A stretch of 64,000 nucleotides of DNA, from NCBI GenBank assembly GCA_025362495.1, contig JANYGI010000229.1, positions 1 through 64,000 on the forward strand, given 5' to 3'. The stretch comes from Byssovorax sp. Lineage in GTDB: Bacteria; Myxococcota_A; Polyangia; Polyangiales; Polyangiaceae. Position numbers and translations under genes: made by a program. Below are positions 52,935-61,077 of the stretch, piece after piece. The notes under the pieces are model-generated. The model was not told where the DNA came from. It saw nothing but the letters and a program-made list of their open reading frames with translations, and searched no databases. The first letter of the stretch is position 1, and the number at the start of each line of letters is the position of its first letter.

Positions 52935-54455
52935 ATGGACGCGATCCTCCACGGCCCGCTCCGCAAAGACCTCCTCGTCCTCGACGGCCTCGGCGTGTTC
53001 CTGGCAGTAGCGCTGATCCTCGCGCTGCGCGCCACGCTCGCGCCCGCAGCGCAGGCGCGCACGCGCACCCCGAGCCTGCTGCTCGTGCTGCACCTGATCA
53101 CGTTCGGCCTGGCGCAGGCGCTCCCCGAGGGCCTCGCGCCGAGCCGCCTCTTCGCGCCGCTGGCGCTGCTCTTCCTGCTCGGATCGCTGGGGCGCAGCGC
53201 CGTCGTCCTCGGCATCGACGTCTTCCTCGGTCGGCGCATGGGGCGGCCGCTGCCGCGGATCATCCGCGACATCCTCCAGGGGCTCGTGGTCGTCGGCATC
53301 GGCCTCGCGGTGCTCAACAACGCCGGCGTCGAGCCGGGCTCCCTCCTGACCACCTCGGCGCTGCTCACCGCCGTCGTCGGCCTCTCGCTCCAGGACACGC
53401 TCGGCAACGTCTTCGCGGGCCTGGCGATCCAGATCCAGCAGCCCTTCGACGTCGGCGACTGGATCCAGTACGACGGCGATCCCAAGAACACCGGCCGCGT
53501 CATCGAGATCAACTGGCGCGCGACCAAGGTCGTCACCCTCGACGAGGTCGAGATAATCGTCCCCAATGGCAGCATCGCCAAGGCGCCGATCCGCAACTTC
53601 ACCAAGCCGACGACCACCTCGCGCCGCTCGGTCTTCTTCCAGGCGCCGCACGACGCCCCGCCCGACGAGATCCACCGCGCGGTCCTCGCGGTCATCACCG
53701 GCGCTCCCGGCGTGCTCGCCGAGCCGCTGCCGACGATCTTGACCAATCAGTTCACCGACAACGGCATCGAGTACTGGGTCCGCTTCTACACCGATCAATT
53801 CCAGCGCCGCGATCTCGTCGACGGCGGCGTCCGCGATCGGATCTGGCACGCTCTCCGTCGCCTCGGCGTCGAGATGCCTTTCCCCCAGCGCAACGTCCAC
53901 CTCCACGCCGTCACCGACGAGCGAGAGGCGCGCGCGAAGGAGGGGCAGATCGCCAAGCGCAAGCGCGTCCTCGACGGCACCGAGTTTTTCAAGATCCTCT
54001 CGGTCGCCGAGCGCTCCCAGCTCGCCGCGGCGACGTTCTCGCGGCGGTACGCGGCCGGCGAGGTGATCATGGGGCAGGGCGACGACAGCCGCGAGCTCTA
54101 CGTGATCGAGCGCGGCGAGGTGGTGATCCTCCTGGCGCGCCCGGGCGACGAGAGCGCGATCGCCGTGGCGCGCCTCGGCCCGGGATCGCTGATCGGCGAG
54201 ATGGCGCTGGTCACCGGCGACAAGCGTCAAGCCACGGTGCGCGCCGCCACCGCGTGCGAGCTCGTTGAGGTCGGCCCCGACGCCATGCACGAGGCCCTCG
54301 AGCGCTCACCCGATCTCGCCGAGCGCCTCAGCGCCGTGCTCGTCGAGCGCCAGGCGACGCTCGATCTCCACGCGCTCGAGCCCCTCGCCCCGAAGGAAGT
54401 AGAGGAGCGCAAGAGCGAGTTCCTCGGCAAGATCAAGCGGCTCTTTTCCCTCTGA
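52935..54455 (+). CDS. MscS-type mechanosensitive channel fused to a cyclic-nucleotide-binding domain
   Basis: A 506-residue inner-membrane protein. Four to five helices occupy the first ~170 residues, ending in the MscS pore/beta region LQDTLGNVFAGL and PFDVGDWIQYDGDP, then EINWRATKVVTLDEVEI and IVPNGSIAKAPIRN. After a Lys-rich linker the last ~140 residues form a cNMP-binding domain: EVIMGQGDDSRELYVIERGE and LIGEMALVTGDKRQATVRA, with the cassette Glu and Arg visible. MscS-CNBD fusions are known and gate poorly to tension, some by cyclic nucleotides. ATG 52935 gives the proper N-terminus; 28 upstream codons are ignored. Confidence 0.92.
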   Translation: MDAILHGPLRKDLLVLDGLGVFLAVALILALRATLAPAAQARTRTPSLLLVLHLITFGLAQALPEGLAPSRLFAPLALLFLLGSLGRSAVVLGIDVFLGRRMGRPLPRIIRDILQGLVVVGIGLAVLNNAGVEPGSLLTTSALLTAVVGLSLQDTLGNVFAGLAIQIQQPFDVGDWIQYDGDPKNTGRVIEINWRATKVVTLDEVEIIVPNGSIAKAPIRNFTKPTTTSRRSVFFQAPHDAPPDEIHRAVLAVITGAPGVLAEPLPTILTNQFTDNGIEYWVRFYTDQFQRRDLVDGGVRDRIWHALRRLGVEMPFPQRNVHLHAVTDEREARAKEGQIAKRKRVLDGTEFFKILSVAERSQLAAATFSRRYAAGEVIMGQGDDSRELYVIERGEVVILLARPGDESAIAVARLGPGSLIGEMALVTGDKRQATVRAATACELVEVGPDAMHEALERSPDLAERLSAVLVERQATLDLHALEPLAPKEVEERKSEFLGKIKRLFSL

Positions 54456-54466
54456 TCGCCTCGCCT

Positions 54467-55201
54467 TCAGCGACGCTTCGCGAAGATCAGGAGGTGCTGC
54501 CAGGGCAGGAACTCTTGCCGCTCCGCCAGCGCGAACCCCGCTGCCTCCAGCTCGCGGATGGCCTGCTCTGCCGTCATCTTGTGCTCCGGCTTGATTGGCA
54601 CGCTCGGATCCTCGCCGCGGAACTCCACGAGCACCAGCCGTCCATCGGGCTTCAAGGCCTCCTTCAGCGCCGCGAGGAAGCGCTCGGGCTGCGCGAGCTC
54701 GTGATAGACGTCCACCATCAACGCCACGTCGATCGCCGCCGCGGGCAGCCCGGTCGCGGTGTCGCCCGAGAGCACGGGGACGACGTTGACGACGCCGCGC
54801 TTCGCGCTCTCCTCGCGCAGCATCGTCAGCATCTCGGGCTGCACGTCGGTCGCGTACACGCGGCCCGACGGGCCGACGAGCGTCGCTATCCTGAGCGCGT
54901 GGTAGCCGACGCCCGCGCCGATGTCGGCGACGCTCATCCCCGGCGTCAGGTGGAGCGCCGCGAGCATCCGGTCGGGCTGCTCCTCGGCGATGCGCTCCGG
55001 CCGGGTCAGCCAGTCGGCGCCGCGGTAGCTCATCGTCTCGGCCGGCGTTCGCCCGCGCTCGCGGGGAGCCGGCGTCGAGGCGGCGATCGTCGGCGTCGCG
55101 CTCGCCGTCGACGCCGAGGGCGGCGGGGGACGGGAGCACGCGCCGGCGGCGAGCACGAGCGCGAGAAGGGCGGGGCGGACGCTGCGGTGACGGACGATCA
55201 T
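54467..55201 (-). CDS. Class I SAM methyltransferase with lipoprotein signal
   Basis: A 244-residue protein. An N-terminal segment ALLALVLAAGAC carries an apparent lipobox, followed by a Pro/Ser/Thr linker of about 30 residues. The rest is a class I methyltransferase: motif I VADIGAGVGYHALRIA, acidic loop YATDVQPEMLTML, motif IV-like DVALMVDVYHEL and LKPDGRLVLVEFRG. An exported SAM-dependent enzyme is odd, because SAM is cytoplasmic; the signal is reasonably clear, so either it is misread or the enzyme works by another chemistry. It converges on the MscS gene and is divergent from a TetR gene. Confidence 0.85.
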   Translation of the reverse strand: MIVRHRSVRPALLALVLAAGACSRPPPPSASTASATPTIAASTPAPRERGRTPAETMSYRGADWLTRPERIAEEQPDRMLAALHLTPGMSVADIGAGVGYHALRIATLVGPSGRVYATDVQPEMLTMLREESAKRGVVNVVPVLSGDTATGLPAAAIDVALMVDVYHELAQPERFLAALKEALKPDGRLVLVEFRGEDPSVPIKPEHKMTAEQAIRELEAAGFALAERQEFLPWQHLLIFAKRR

Positions 55202-55253
55202 CGGGGTCGCGCGAGGATAGCCGGCCCGGCGGCGATGGCCATCGCCGTGGCTT

Positions 55254-55277
55254 CTATCTTGACTGATCGGTCCAGAT
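55254..55277. promoter_or_regulatory. Operator/promoter upstream of tetR (copy 1)
   Basis: CTATCTTGACTGATCGGTCC followed by AGAT occurs just before the TetR gene. The core GACTGATCGGTC (55261-55272) is a near-palindrome, matching its reverse complement at 10 of 12 bases, and TTGACT can act as a -35 box. The same 24-base sequence recurs after the reductase gene. Confidence 0.6.
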
Positions 55278-55284
55278 ATCTACA

Positions 55285-55872
55285 GTGCCTCGCGTGGCGC
55301 GCACCCGGGAGTTCGATCGTGACGAGGCCCTCGACCGGGCCATGCACGTCTTCTGGGACCAGGGTTACGAGGCCACGACGCTCCCGGATCTGCTCGCGGC
55401 GATGGGCATCGCGCGGCAGAGCCTCTACGACACCTTCGGCGACAAGCACGCGCTCTTCCTCCACGCGCTCGCCCGCTACGACGCGGCCCGCGGCGCCGAG
55501 CTCCGCGCCTGCCTCGAGGGCGCGACCTCGGTGCGGCGCGCCTTCCGCGAGCTGTTCCTCTCCATCGTCGACGCCACGATCCCGGCGAAGCGCCGCGGCT
55601 GCATGGGCATCACCGCCGCGGTCGAGCTCGGCGCCCACGATCCTGCGGTCGCGAAGGCGAGCGCGCGGCGGCAGCGCGTGGTGGAGGCCGTGTTCTTTCG
55701 CGCGCTGGAGGCCGCGCGCGAGTCCGGCGAGATCCCGCGCGCGAAGGACACCCGCGCCCTCGCGCGCTTCCTCGTCGCGGCGCTCGCCGGCCTGCGCGTC
55801 TCGGCGGCGACGGCGCCCGATCCAGCCGCCCTGCATGACATCGTCGACATCACGCTCCAGGCGTTCGACTGA
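55285..55872 (+). CDS. TetR-family transcriptional regulator
   Basis: A 195-residue repressor. The N-terminal helix-turn-helix is FDRDEALDRAMHVFWDQGYE, TTLPDLLAAMGIARQSLYDT, FGDKHALFLHAL, the usual TetR pattern. The C-terminal ligand domain has MGITAAVELGAHDPAVAKAS and is unclassified. Start codons GTG 55285 and GTG 55294 are both possible; homologues commonly begin near ARTREF. It is upstream of an old-yellow-enzyme gene on the same strand, 58 bases away, the usual NemR/NemA-like arrangement in which the repressor senses electrophiles. Confidence 0.9.
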   Translation: MPRVARTREFDRDEALDRAMHVFWDQGYEATTLPDLLAAMGIARQSLYDTFGDKHALFLHALARYDAARGAELRACLEGATSVRRAFRELFLSIVDATIPAKRRGCMGITAAVELGAHDPAVAKASARRQRVVEAVFFRALEAARESGEIPRAKDTRALARFLVAALAGLRVSAATAPDPAALHDIVDITLQAFD

Positions 55873-55930
55873 CGCCCGCGCGCCCCCGTGCGCGCGATCC
55901 CCACCCGCGAAACCCCGAGGAGAGACCGCC

Positions 55931-57010
55931 ATGCCTTCGCTGTTCGACCCGCTCCGAATCGGCGCCATCACCGCGCCCAACCGCATCTTCATGGCGCCGC
56001 TCACCCGCGCTCGCGCCACCCCCGATCACGTGCCGACCGCGCTCATGGTCGAGTATTACTCCCAGCGCGCGAGCGCCGGCCTCATCCTGAGCGAGGCCAC
56101 CGGGATAAGCCCCCAGGGCCTCGGCTGGCCGTTCGCCCCGGGCCTGTGGAGCCCCGAGCAAGTCGCGGGCTGGAAGCCCGTCACCGCCGCCGTTCACGCC
56201 GCCGGCGGGCGGATCTTCGCGCAGCTCTGGCACATGGGTCGCCTCGTCCACCCGAGCTTCCCCGGTCGCGGTCAGCCCGTCTCCGCTTCGGCGACGACGG
56301 CCCCATTCAAGGCCCACACCTACGCGGGCAAACAGCCGTACACGGAGGCGCGCGCGCTCCGCCTAGACGAGCTGCCGGGCGTGATCGACGACTATCGAAC
56401 GGCGGCGCGCCACGCGATCGAGGCGGGCTTCGACGGCGTGCAAGTCCACGCCGCGAACGGCTACCTGATCGATCAGTTCTTGCGCGACAAGACCAACCTG
56501 CGGACCGACGCTTACGGCGGCTCGATCGAGAACCGCACGCGCCTCCTCCGCGAGGTGACGCGGGCCGTGGCCGACACCGTCGGCGCCGATCGCACGGCGG
56601 TTCGTCTCTCGCCGAACGGCGAGAGCCAGGGCGTGAACGACAGCGATCCCGAGGCCCTCTTCCGCGCCGCTGCAGCGGCCCTTTCGGAGATCGGGATCGC
56701 CTTCCTCGAGCTGCGCGAGCCGGCCTTCGACGGCACCTTCGGCAAGGCCGAGCGCGCTCCGCTCGCGCCGTTGATCCGCGAGGCCTTCGCCGGCCCGCTG
56801 GTCCTCAACTCCGACTACGACGCCGCGCGCGCCGAGGCCGCCCTCGCCGCGGGTCTCGCCGACGCGGTGAGCTTCGGGCGCCCCTTCCTGGCGAACCCGG
56901 ACCTGCCTCGCCGCCTCGCCGAGCACCTGCCGCTCACGAAAGACGACATGCGAACGTGGTACTCGCAGGGCCCCGAGGGCTACGTCGACTATCCGTTCGC
57001 GAGCCGCTGA
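55931..57010 (+). CDS. nemA: Old yellow enzyme family alkene reductase
   Basis: A 359-residue FMN-dependent reductase of the NemA/OYE family, which reduces electrophilic alkenes, nitro compounds and similar toxicants. Marks are FDPLRIGAITAPNRIFMAPL, RIFAQLWHMGRLVHPSF, DGVQVHAANGYLIDQFLRD (with the catalytic His-Asn pair), TDAYGGSIENRTRLLREV, and SFGRPFLANPDLPRRL. It is co-directional with the tetR gene and followed by a perfect hairpin. Together they look like a detoxification operon controlled by the flanking operator-like repeats. Confidence 0.94.
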   Translation: MPSLFDPLRIGAITAPNRIFMAPLTRARATPDHVPTALMVEYYSQRASAGLILSEATGISPQGLGWPFAPGLWSPEQVAGWKPVTAAVHAAGGRIFAQLWHMGRLVHPSFPGRGQPVSASATTAPFKAHTYAGKQPYTEARALRLDELPGVIDDYRTAARHAIEAGFDGVQVHAANGYLIDQFLRDKTNLRTDAYGGSIENRTRLLREVTRAVADTVGADRTAVRLSPNGESQGVNDSDPEALFRAAAAALSEIGIAFLELREPAFDGTFGKAERAPLAPLIREAFAGPLVLNSDYDAARAEAALAAGLADAVSFGRPFLANPDLPRRLAEHLPLTKDDMRTWYSQGPEGYVDYPFASR

Positions 57011-57020
57011 GACGCCGACG

Positions 57021-57044
57021 CTATCTTGACTGCTCGGTCCGGAT
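57021..57044. promoter_or_regulatory. Operator-like repeat after nemA (copy 2)
   Basis: CTATCTTGACTGCTCGGTCC followed by GGAT repeats the sequence at 55254-55277 with two mismatches, ten bases after the nemA stop codon and before the terminator. The palindromic core is GACTGCTCGGTC at 57028-57039. Confidence 0.55.
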
Positions 57045-57052
57045 CGAGCAGC

Positions 57053-57081
57053 GCTCCCCGCGCGCCGTCGTCGCGGGGAGC
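57053..57081 (+). terminator. Terminator hairpin after nemA
   Basis: GCTCCCCGCG at 57053-57062 pairs perfectly with CGCGGGGAGC at 57072-57081 over a nine-base loop. The stretch 57082-57306 that follows shows no gene. Confidence 0.65.
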
Positions 57082-57306
57082 GTGGGTGATCGCGCGCCCG
57101 CCACGAGGAGCGAAATCTGCCGCGTGATTGGATATTTCCAGCCGCGCTGTGCCAATTGCACGACACTGCCCTACGTTCAGTTGGCCAGGCTGGCCGTCGA
57201 CCGGAAATGTCTTGTGGACCGCTCTCGGCATGGCGTAGCGTCGATTTGCCGGTGGCTCGCCCACCGTGCCTGCACATCGCCCCCGCGCCTCAGGGAGGTC
57301 CTCGCC

Positions 57307-57975
57307 ATGTCCGAACGAGAACGCAGCTCGCGTCCGCCTGTTTCGCCACACGCGCGCGCGGCTCCAGGTCGTGCAACCGTCGAGATTGCCATCGACGACA
57401 CTCTCGATCTCCAGGGCGACTGGGACGTGCCCTGGCCGCCCGCGCCACCCCGCGCTCCGACCCGAGCGCGGGTTAGCCCCACGCGCTCCGGGACGCTGCG
57501 CTGGGGCGACTTCGCCCGCGTCGCGGCGGAGCGGCCGTCGGCCGAAAGCCCCGTTCGCGGCGGAACGCTGAAGTGGGGTGAGCTGAGCGCCGCCGCCGCC
57601 CGCGCCGAACGGATGGCCAGCACCCGCAAGAGCCCGGTCCGCGGAGGCACGCTCAAGTGGGAAGATCTGATGGCGCAGCTCCCACCGGTGCTCGCGCCGT
57701 CGGGCCCGATCGCGCCCGCGCGACCGCCGTCGGTCTGCCCCGAGCCCGCCCCGTCCGCACGCGACTCGTTCGATGGCCTGAACCTCGACGAGACGCTCGC
57801 GCCGCTCCTCAGCGCAGGGCTCGTGCGCCGCGGCGGGCGCAACCTCGCGCGCAGGCGCGGCGTCGACGATCGCCGCGATCCCACCGAGCCTCCGCCGAGG
57901 ATCGAAGTGTCCATCGTGCCACGCGATCTCGCGAGCGCGATCCAGGAGGCCCTGGCGGACGACGAAGAGGGTTGA
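57307..57975 (+). CDS. Unknown protein with SPVRGGTLKW repeats
   Basis: A 222-residue, Pro/Arg-rich, probably disordered protein. Three copies of a short module stand out: SPTRSGTLRWGDFARVA, SPVRGGTLKWGELSAAA and SPVRGGTLKWEDLMAQL, spaced by about 30-35 residues between roughly residues 57 and 130. An acidic tail ends AIQEALADDEEG. No signal peptide, membrane helix or known domain is visible. ATG 57307 has GGAGG ten bases ahead. It might be a scaffold whose repeats bind one partner three times; this is inference. Confidence 0.7.
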   Translation: MSERERSSRPPVSPHARAAPGRATVEIAIDDTLDLQGDWDVPWPPAPPRAPTRARVSPTRSGTLRWGDFARVAAERPSAESPVRGGTLKWGELSAAAARAERMASTRKSPVRGGTLKWEDLMAQLPPVLAPSGPIAPARPPSVCPEPAPSARDSFDGLNLDETLAPLLSAGLVRRGGRNLARRRGVDDRRDPTEPPPRIEVSIVPRDLASAIQEALADDEEG

Positions 57976-57990
57976 GCCCGCGCCAACCCT
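57968..57990. terminator. Possible bidirectional terminator
   Basis: AGGGTTG at 57968-57974 pairs with CAACCCT at 57984-57990 over nine bases, between converging genes that end at 57975 and 58000. The stem is seven base pairs and overlaps a stop codon. Confidence 0.4.
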
Positions 57991-57999
57991 CCCTTGCCA

Positions 58000-59100
58000 T
58001 CAGGCCTTCTCCGTGGCCGGCGCAGCCTGTGAAAGCAGGGTGAAGCCGATCATCTTGTAGAGCAGGCGCGCTCCCACGTTGCCATTCCACTCCTCGCCGT
58101 CGGGGCCGGGCGCCACCTCGCACAGATCGAAGCCGACGATCGTCCGCCCGCTCTCCTGCACGTAGGCCACGAGCGCGGCGGCCTGCTGGAAGCCGAGGCC
58201 GCCGGGGACCGGCGTGCCGGTGTGCGGGCAGAGCGCCGGATCGAGCCCGTCGATGTCGAACGACAGGTACACGTGCTGCGGCAGGTGCTCGATCGCCGCG
58301 CGGGCGATCGTGCCGAAGGGCTCGCCCTCGAAGCTCCGGCGCGCGATCTCGTGATCGAAGAGCGTGACGACGCGCCCGCCCGAGCCGGTGATCACCGCGT
58401 GCTCGGCCTCGGAGAAATCGCGGATGCCGACCTGCACCACGCGGGCGACGCCCGGTAGCCGCTCGATCACGTTGAACATGATCGACGCGTGCGAGTCGGT
58501 GAAGCCTTCGTAGGCGTCGCGGAGATCGGCGTGGGCGTCGAGGTGGAGCACGCCGAGCCCCGGGAAGCGCTCCGCGTGCGCGGCGATCGCGCCGAACGGC
58601 GTCGAGTGATCGCCGCCGATCACGCCGACGATCTTCCCCTGCGCGAGCCACCCCGCGGCGATGGCGAAGACGCGCTCGTTGAGCTTCTGCGAGAGCTCGT
58701 TCACGCGCGCGAGGCGGGCCTCGAGATCGGCGTCGCCGACGACCTCGCCGCCCGCCGCGATCACCGGCTCCGACGCGGCGCAGGCCTCGGCGTTCCAGGC
58801 CACGATCTCGGGATCGACGGGCAGCATGGCGATGCCGGCGGCGTAAGGGCGCCCGGTCTGCGCATCGAAGAGATCGACCTGGCGGCTCCCGTGGAGGATC
58901 GACGCGGGCCCGCGCGCCGTGCCGCGACCGTACGACGTCGTCGGCTCCCACGGGACGGGGATGAGCACGATCCGGGCTTCGTCGGGGCCGTGCGGCAGCC
59001 CGAAGATCCCGTCGCCCTGCGCGGGCGCGCCGGGATCGAACCCGCGAGGCAGGAGATCGACGGAGGCTTGGCCGAGGCTTTCGAAGGGTCGAGTGGTCAC
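58000..59100 (-). CDS. Agmatinase/arginase family ureohydrolase
   Basis: A 366-residue ureohydrolase. The three manganese-binding blocks are all present: IGGDHSTPFG, VLHLDAHADLRDAYEGFTDS with the HxDAHxD set, and YLSFDIDGLDPALCPHTGTP with SxDxDxxDP. Family members split guanidino compounds such as agmatine or arginine into urea and an amine. The start is GTG 59100 (VTTRPFES); an upstream GTG at 59163, which has AAGG near it, is the alternative. It converges on the repeat protein gene and is divergent from the desaturase gene. Confidence 0.93.
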   Translation of the reverse strand: MTTRPFESLGQASVDLLPRGFDPGAPAQGDGIFGLPHGPDEARIVLIPVPWEPTTSYGRGTARGPASILHGSRQVDLFDAQTGRPYAAGIAMLPVDPEIVAWNAEACAASEPVIAAGGEVVGDADLEARLARVNELSQKLNERVFAIAAGWLAQGKIVGVIGGDHSTPFGAIAAHAERFPGLGVLHLDAHADLRDAYEGFTDSHASIMFNVIERLPGVARVVQVGIRDFSEAEHAVITGSGGRVVTLFDHEIARRSFEGEPFGTIARAAIEHLPQHVYLSFDIDGLDPALCPHTGTPVPGGLGFQQAAALVAYVQESGRTIVGFDLCEVAPGPDGEEWNGNVGARLLYKMIGFTLLSQAAPATEKA

Positions 59101-59376
59101 GCGGCGAGACTTGGCGGGACGGGGCGCTCCGTCAACGGTCTGTTTGCGCGAGGCGCGCCCCACAGCAAACCTTGCGCCACCGCATGCAGCCCGCGCTCGG
59201 CGTCAGCTCCGTAATCGCGCAAACCCTGCGGATCAAGGCGCGAACGAGGTTTCGCGTGAGGATTCTCCGGCACGGCCCCCGGGAAATGCGCTACGAACCG
59301 CCGTCGAGATTTGGACACCGCCGGGCCCCGGAGAGCGAGCTCTCCCGCCCGTCGCCTCGCGCCGAGGTCACTTGCC

Positions 59377-60315
59377 ATGCTCCGCTACCGCGCCGACGTG
59401 AAGACTCTGATCTTCGTCACCATCTACTTCGCCCTCGTGGCGGTGCAGTGGGTCTATGCGCCGCACCACCTCGCCCTCGCGATCCCGCTGCTCGTGCTCA
59501 CCTGCTGGTTCTCGTTCTTCGGGGCCGTGGCCACGCACAACACGGTGCACAGCCCCGTCTTCAAGGCCCGCTGGATGAACCGGGCCTTTCAGGTGGTCTT
59601 GACGCTGACCTACGGTCACCCCGTCAGCGCCTATGTGCCCGGCCACAACCTCAGCCACCACAAGCACACGCAGTCGTACCGCGACGTGATGCGGACGAGC
59701 AAGGCCCGCTATAGCTGGCACTTCTTGAATGGCCTGCTCTTCATGTCCAAGGTCGGCAAAGACATCTTCTTCGCCGACATGCGCTACTTCAAGGCCATGT
59801 ATGGCCGTAACCGCCCCTGGTTCCGCCAGATGATCCTCGAGGCGGTGGTCTTCGTGGCGTCGATGGGCGTGCTCCTCGCGCTCGACTGGAAGAAATTCCT
59901 GCTCTACGTGCTGATCCCGCACCAGTACGCGGCCTGGGGCATCATCACGATGAACCTGCTCCAGCACGACGGCACCGACGAGAAGAGCGAGTGGAACGGC
60001 TCGCGCAACTTCGTCGGCAAGATGGTCAACTGGTGGACCTACAACAACGGTTACCACACCATCCATCACATCGAGCCTGGCCTGCACTGGAGCCTTCTCC
60101 CGGATGAGCACGCCAAGCGCGTCGCGCCGCACATCCACCCGAACCTCGATCAGCAGAACTTCCCGGCGTACCTCTTTCGCACCTTCTTCTGGCCGGGCAA
60201 GCGCACGATGTACACCGGCGAGCCGCTGGTGCTCCCGCCCGCGGGCCCGGACGAAGAGTGGATCCCCGCGCCGAGCGAGACCCCGTCGGACGTGTCTCTC
60301 GGCGCCATCGCCTGA
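59377..60315 (+). CDS. Membrane fatty acid desaturase
   Basis: A 312-residue membrane di-iron desaturase. The His boxes are HNTVHS, HNLSHHKHTQ and NGYHTIHHIEPGLHW, which supply the usual eight or more ligands. Hydrophobic helices flank them (ALVAVQWVYAPHHLALAIPL, LEAVVFVASMGVLLAL). It probably inserts a double bond into a membrane lipid acyl chain; the position cannot be read. ATG 59377 (MLRYRADVK) is favoured over a frame 22 codons longer. Confidence 0.93.
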   Translation: MLRYRADVKTLIFVTIYFALVAVQWVYAPHHLALAIPLLVLTCWFSFFGAVATHNTVHSPVFKARWMNRAFQVVLTLTYGHPVSAYVPGHNLSHHKHTQSYRDVMRTSKARYSWHFLNGLLFMSKVGKDIFFADMRYFKAMYGRNRPWFRQMILEAVVFVASMGVLLALDWKKFLLYVLIPHQYAAWGIITMNLLQHDGTDEKSEWNGSRNFVGKMVNWWTYNNGYHTIHHIEPGLHWSLLPDEHAKRVAPHIHPNLDQQNFPAYLFRTFFWPGKRTMYTGEPLVLPPAGPDEEWIPAPSETPSDVSLGAIA

Positions 60316-60325
60316 CCGGATACCG

Positions 60326-61039
60326 ATGCTCTGGATCGGCACGAGCGGGTACAGCTACCCGGAGTGGAAGGGCTCGTTTTACCCGGCCACTCTCGCGCAG
60401 AACAAGATGTTCGCGTACTACGCCGAGCGTCACCCCACGGTGGAGATCAACCACACCTTCCGCTCGATGCCGGAAGCTCAGGTGATCTCCGCCTGGGCCA
60501 GCGCGGCGCCGGCGGGGTTCCGCTACACGCTCAAGGCACCTCAGCAGATAACCCACCACAAGCGCCTCGTCGGGGCCGAGGCGCACCTCGCCGAGCTGCT
60601 GGCGGGGGCGCGGCTGCTCGGTCCCACGCTGGGCACCATCCTCTTCCAGCTCCCGCACAACATGAAGATCGACACGGGCAAGCTCCGCGATTTCCTGGCG
60701 CTGCTCCCGGCCGAGATCCGCGTGGCGTTCGAGTTTCGCCACGCCTCGTGGCACGACGACGCCGTGTTCGATCTGCTGCGCGGCAAGAACGCGGCGCTGT
60801 GCATCTCCGACAGCGAAGCGCTGACGACACCGCCCGTCTTCACCGCGGATTTCGGCTACTTTCGCCTCCGCGACGAGGGCTACAAGCGCGCCGATCTCCA
60901 GCGTTGGGGCGCGCTCATCCTCGCCGGCGGCGGGGCGTGGAAGGACACGTTCGTGTACTTCAAACACGAAGATGAAGGCAAGGGGCCGGCCTTCGCGGCG
61001 AAGCTCAAGAAGATCTGCGCCGCTCCGAAGAAGGCCTGA
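60326..61039 (+). CDS. DUF72 family protein
   Basis: A 237-residue protein with the DUF72 TIM-barrel-like fold: WIGTSGYSYPEWKGSFYP at the N-terminus, TVEINHTFRSMPEAQVISAW, GFRYTLKAPQQITH, IRVAFEFRHASWHDDAVFD and YFRLRDEGYKRADLQRW. It starts ten bases after the desaturase stop codon, so it may be co-transcribed. The function of DUF72 is not established. Confidence 0.9.
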   Translation: MLWIGTSGYSYPEWKGSFYPATLAQNKMFAYYAERHPTVEINHTFRSMPEAQVISAWASAAPAGFRYTLKAPQQITHHKRLVGAEAHLAELLAGARLLGPTLGTILFQLPHNMKIDTGKLRDFLALLPAEIRVAFEFRHASWHDDAVFDLLRGKNAALCISDSEALTTPPVFTADFGYFRLRDEGYKRADLQRWGALILAGGGAWKDTFVYFKHEDEGKGPAFAAKLKKICAAPKKA

Positions 61040-61077
61040 CTTTCCCGCGGCCGCGGCCGTTGCTAGCATCGGCCACC

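Noticed and set aside
59101-59376. Short open frames between the ureohydrolase and desaturase genes
   Set aside because: Frames lack motifs and have neither ribosome sites nor typical GC3; treated as a divergent promoter region.
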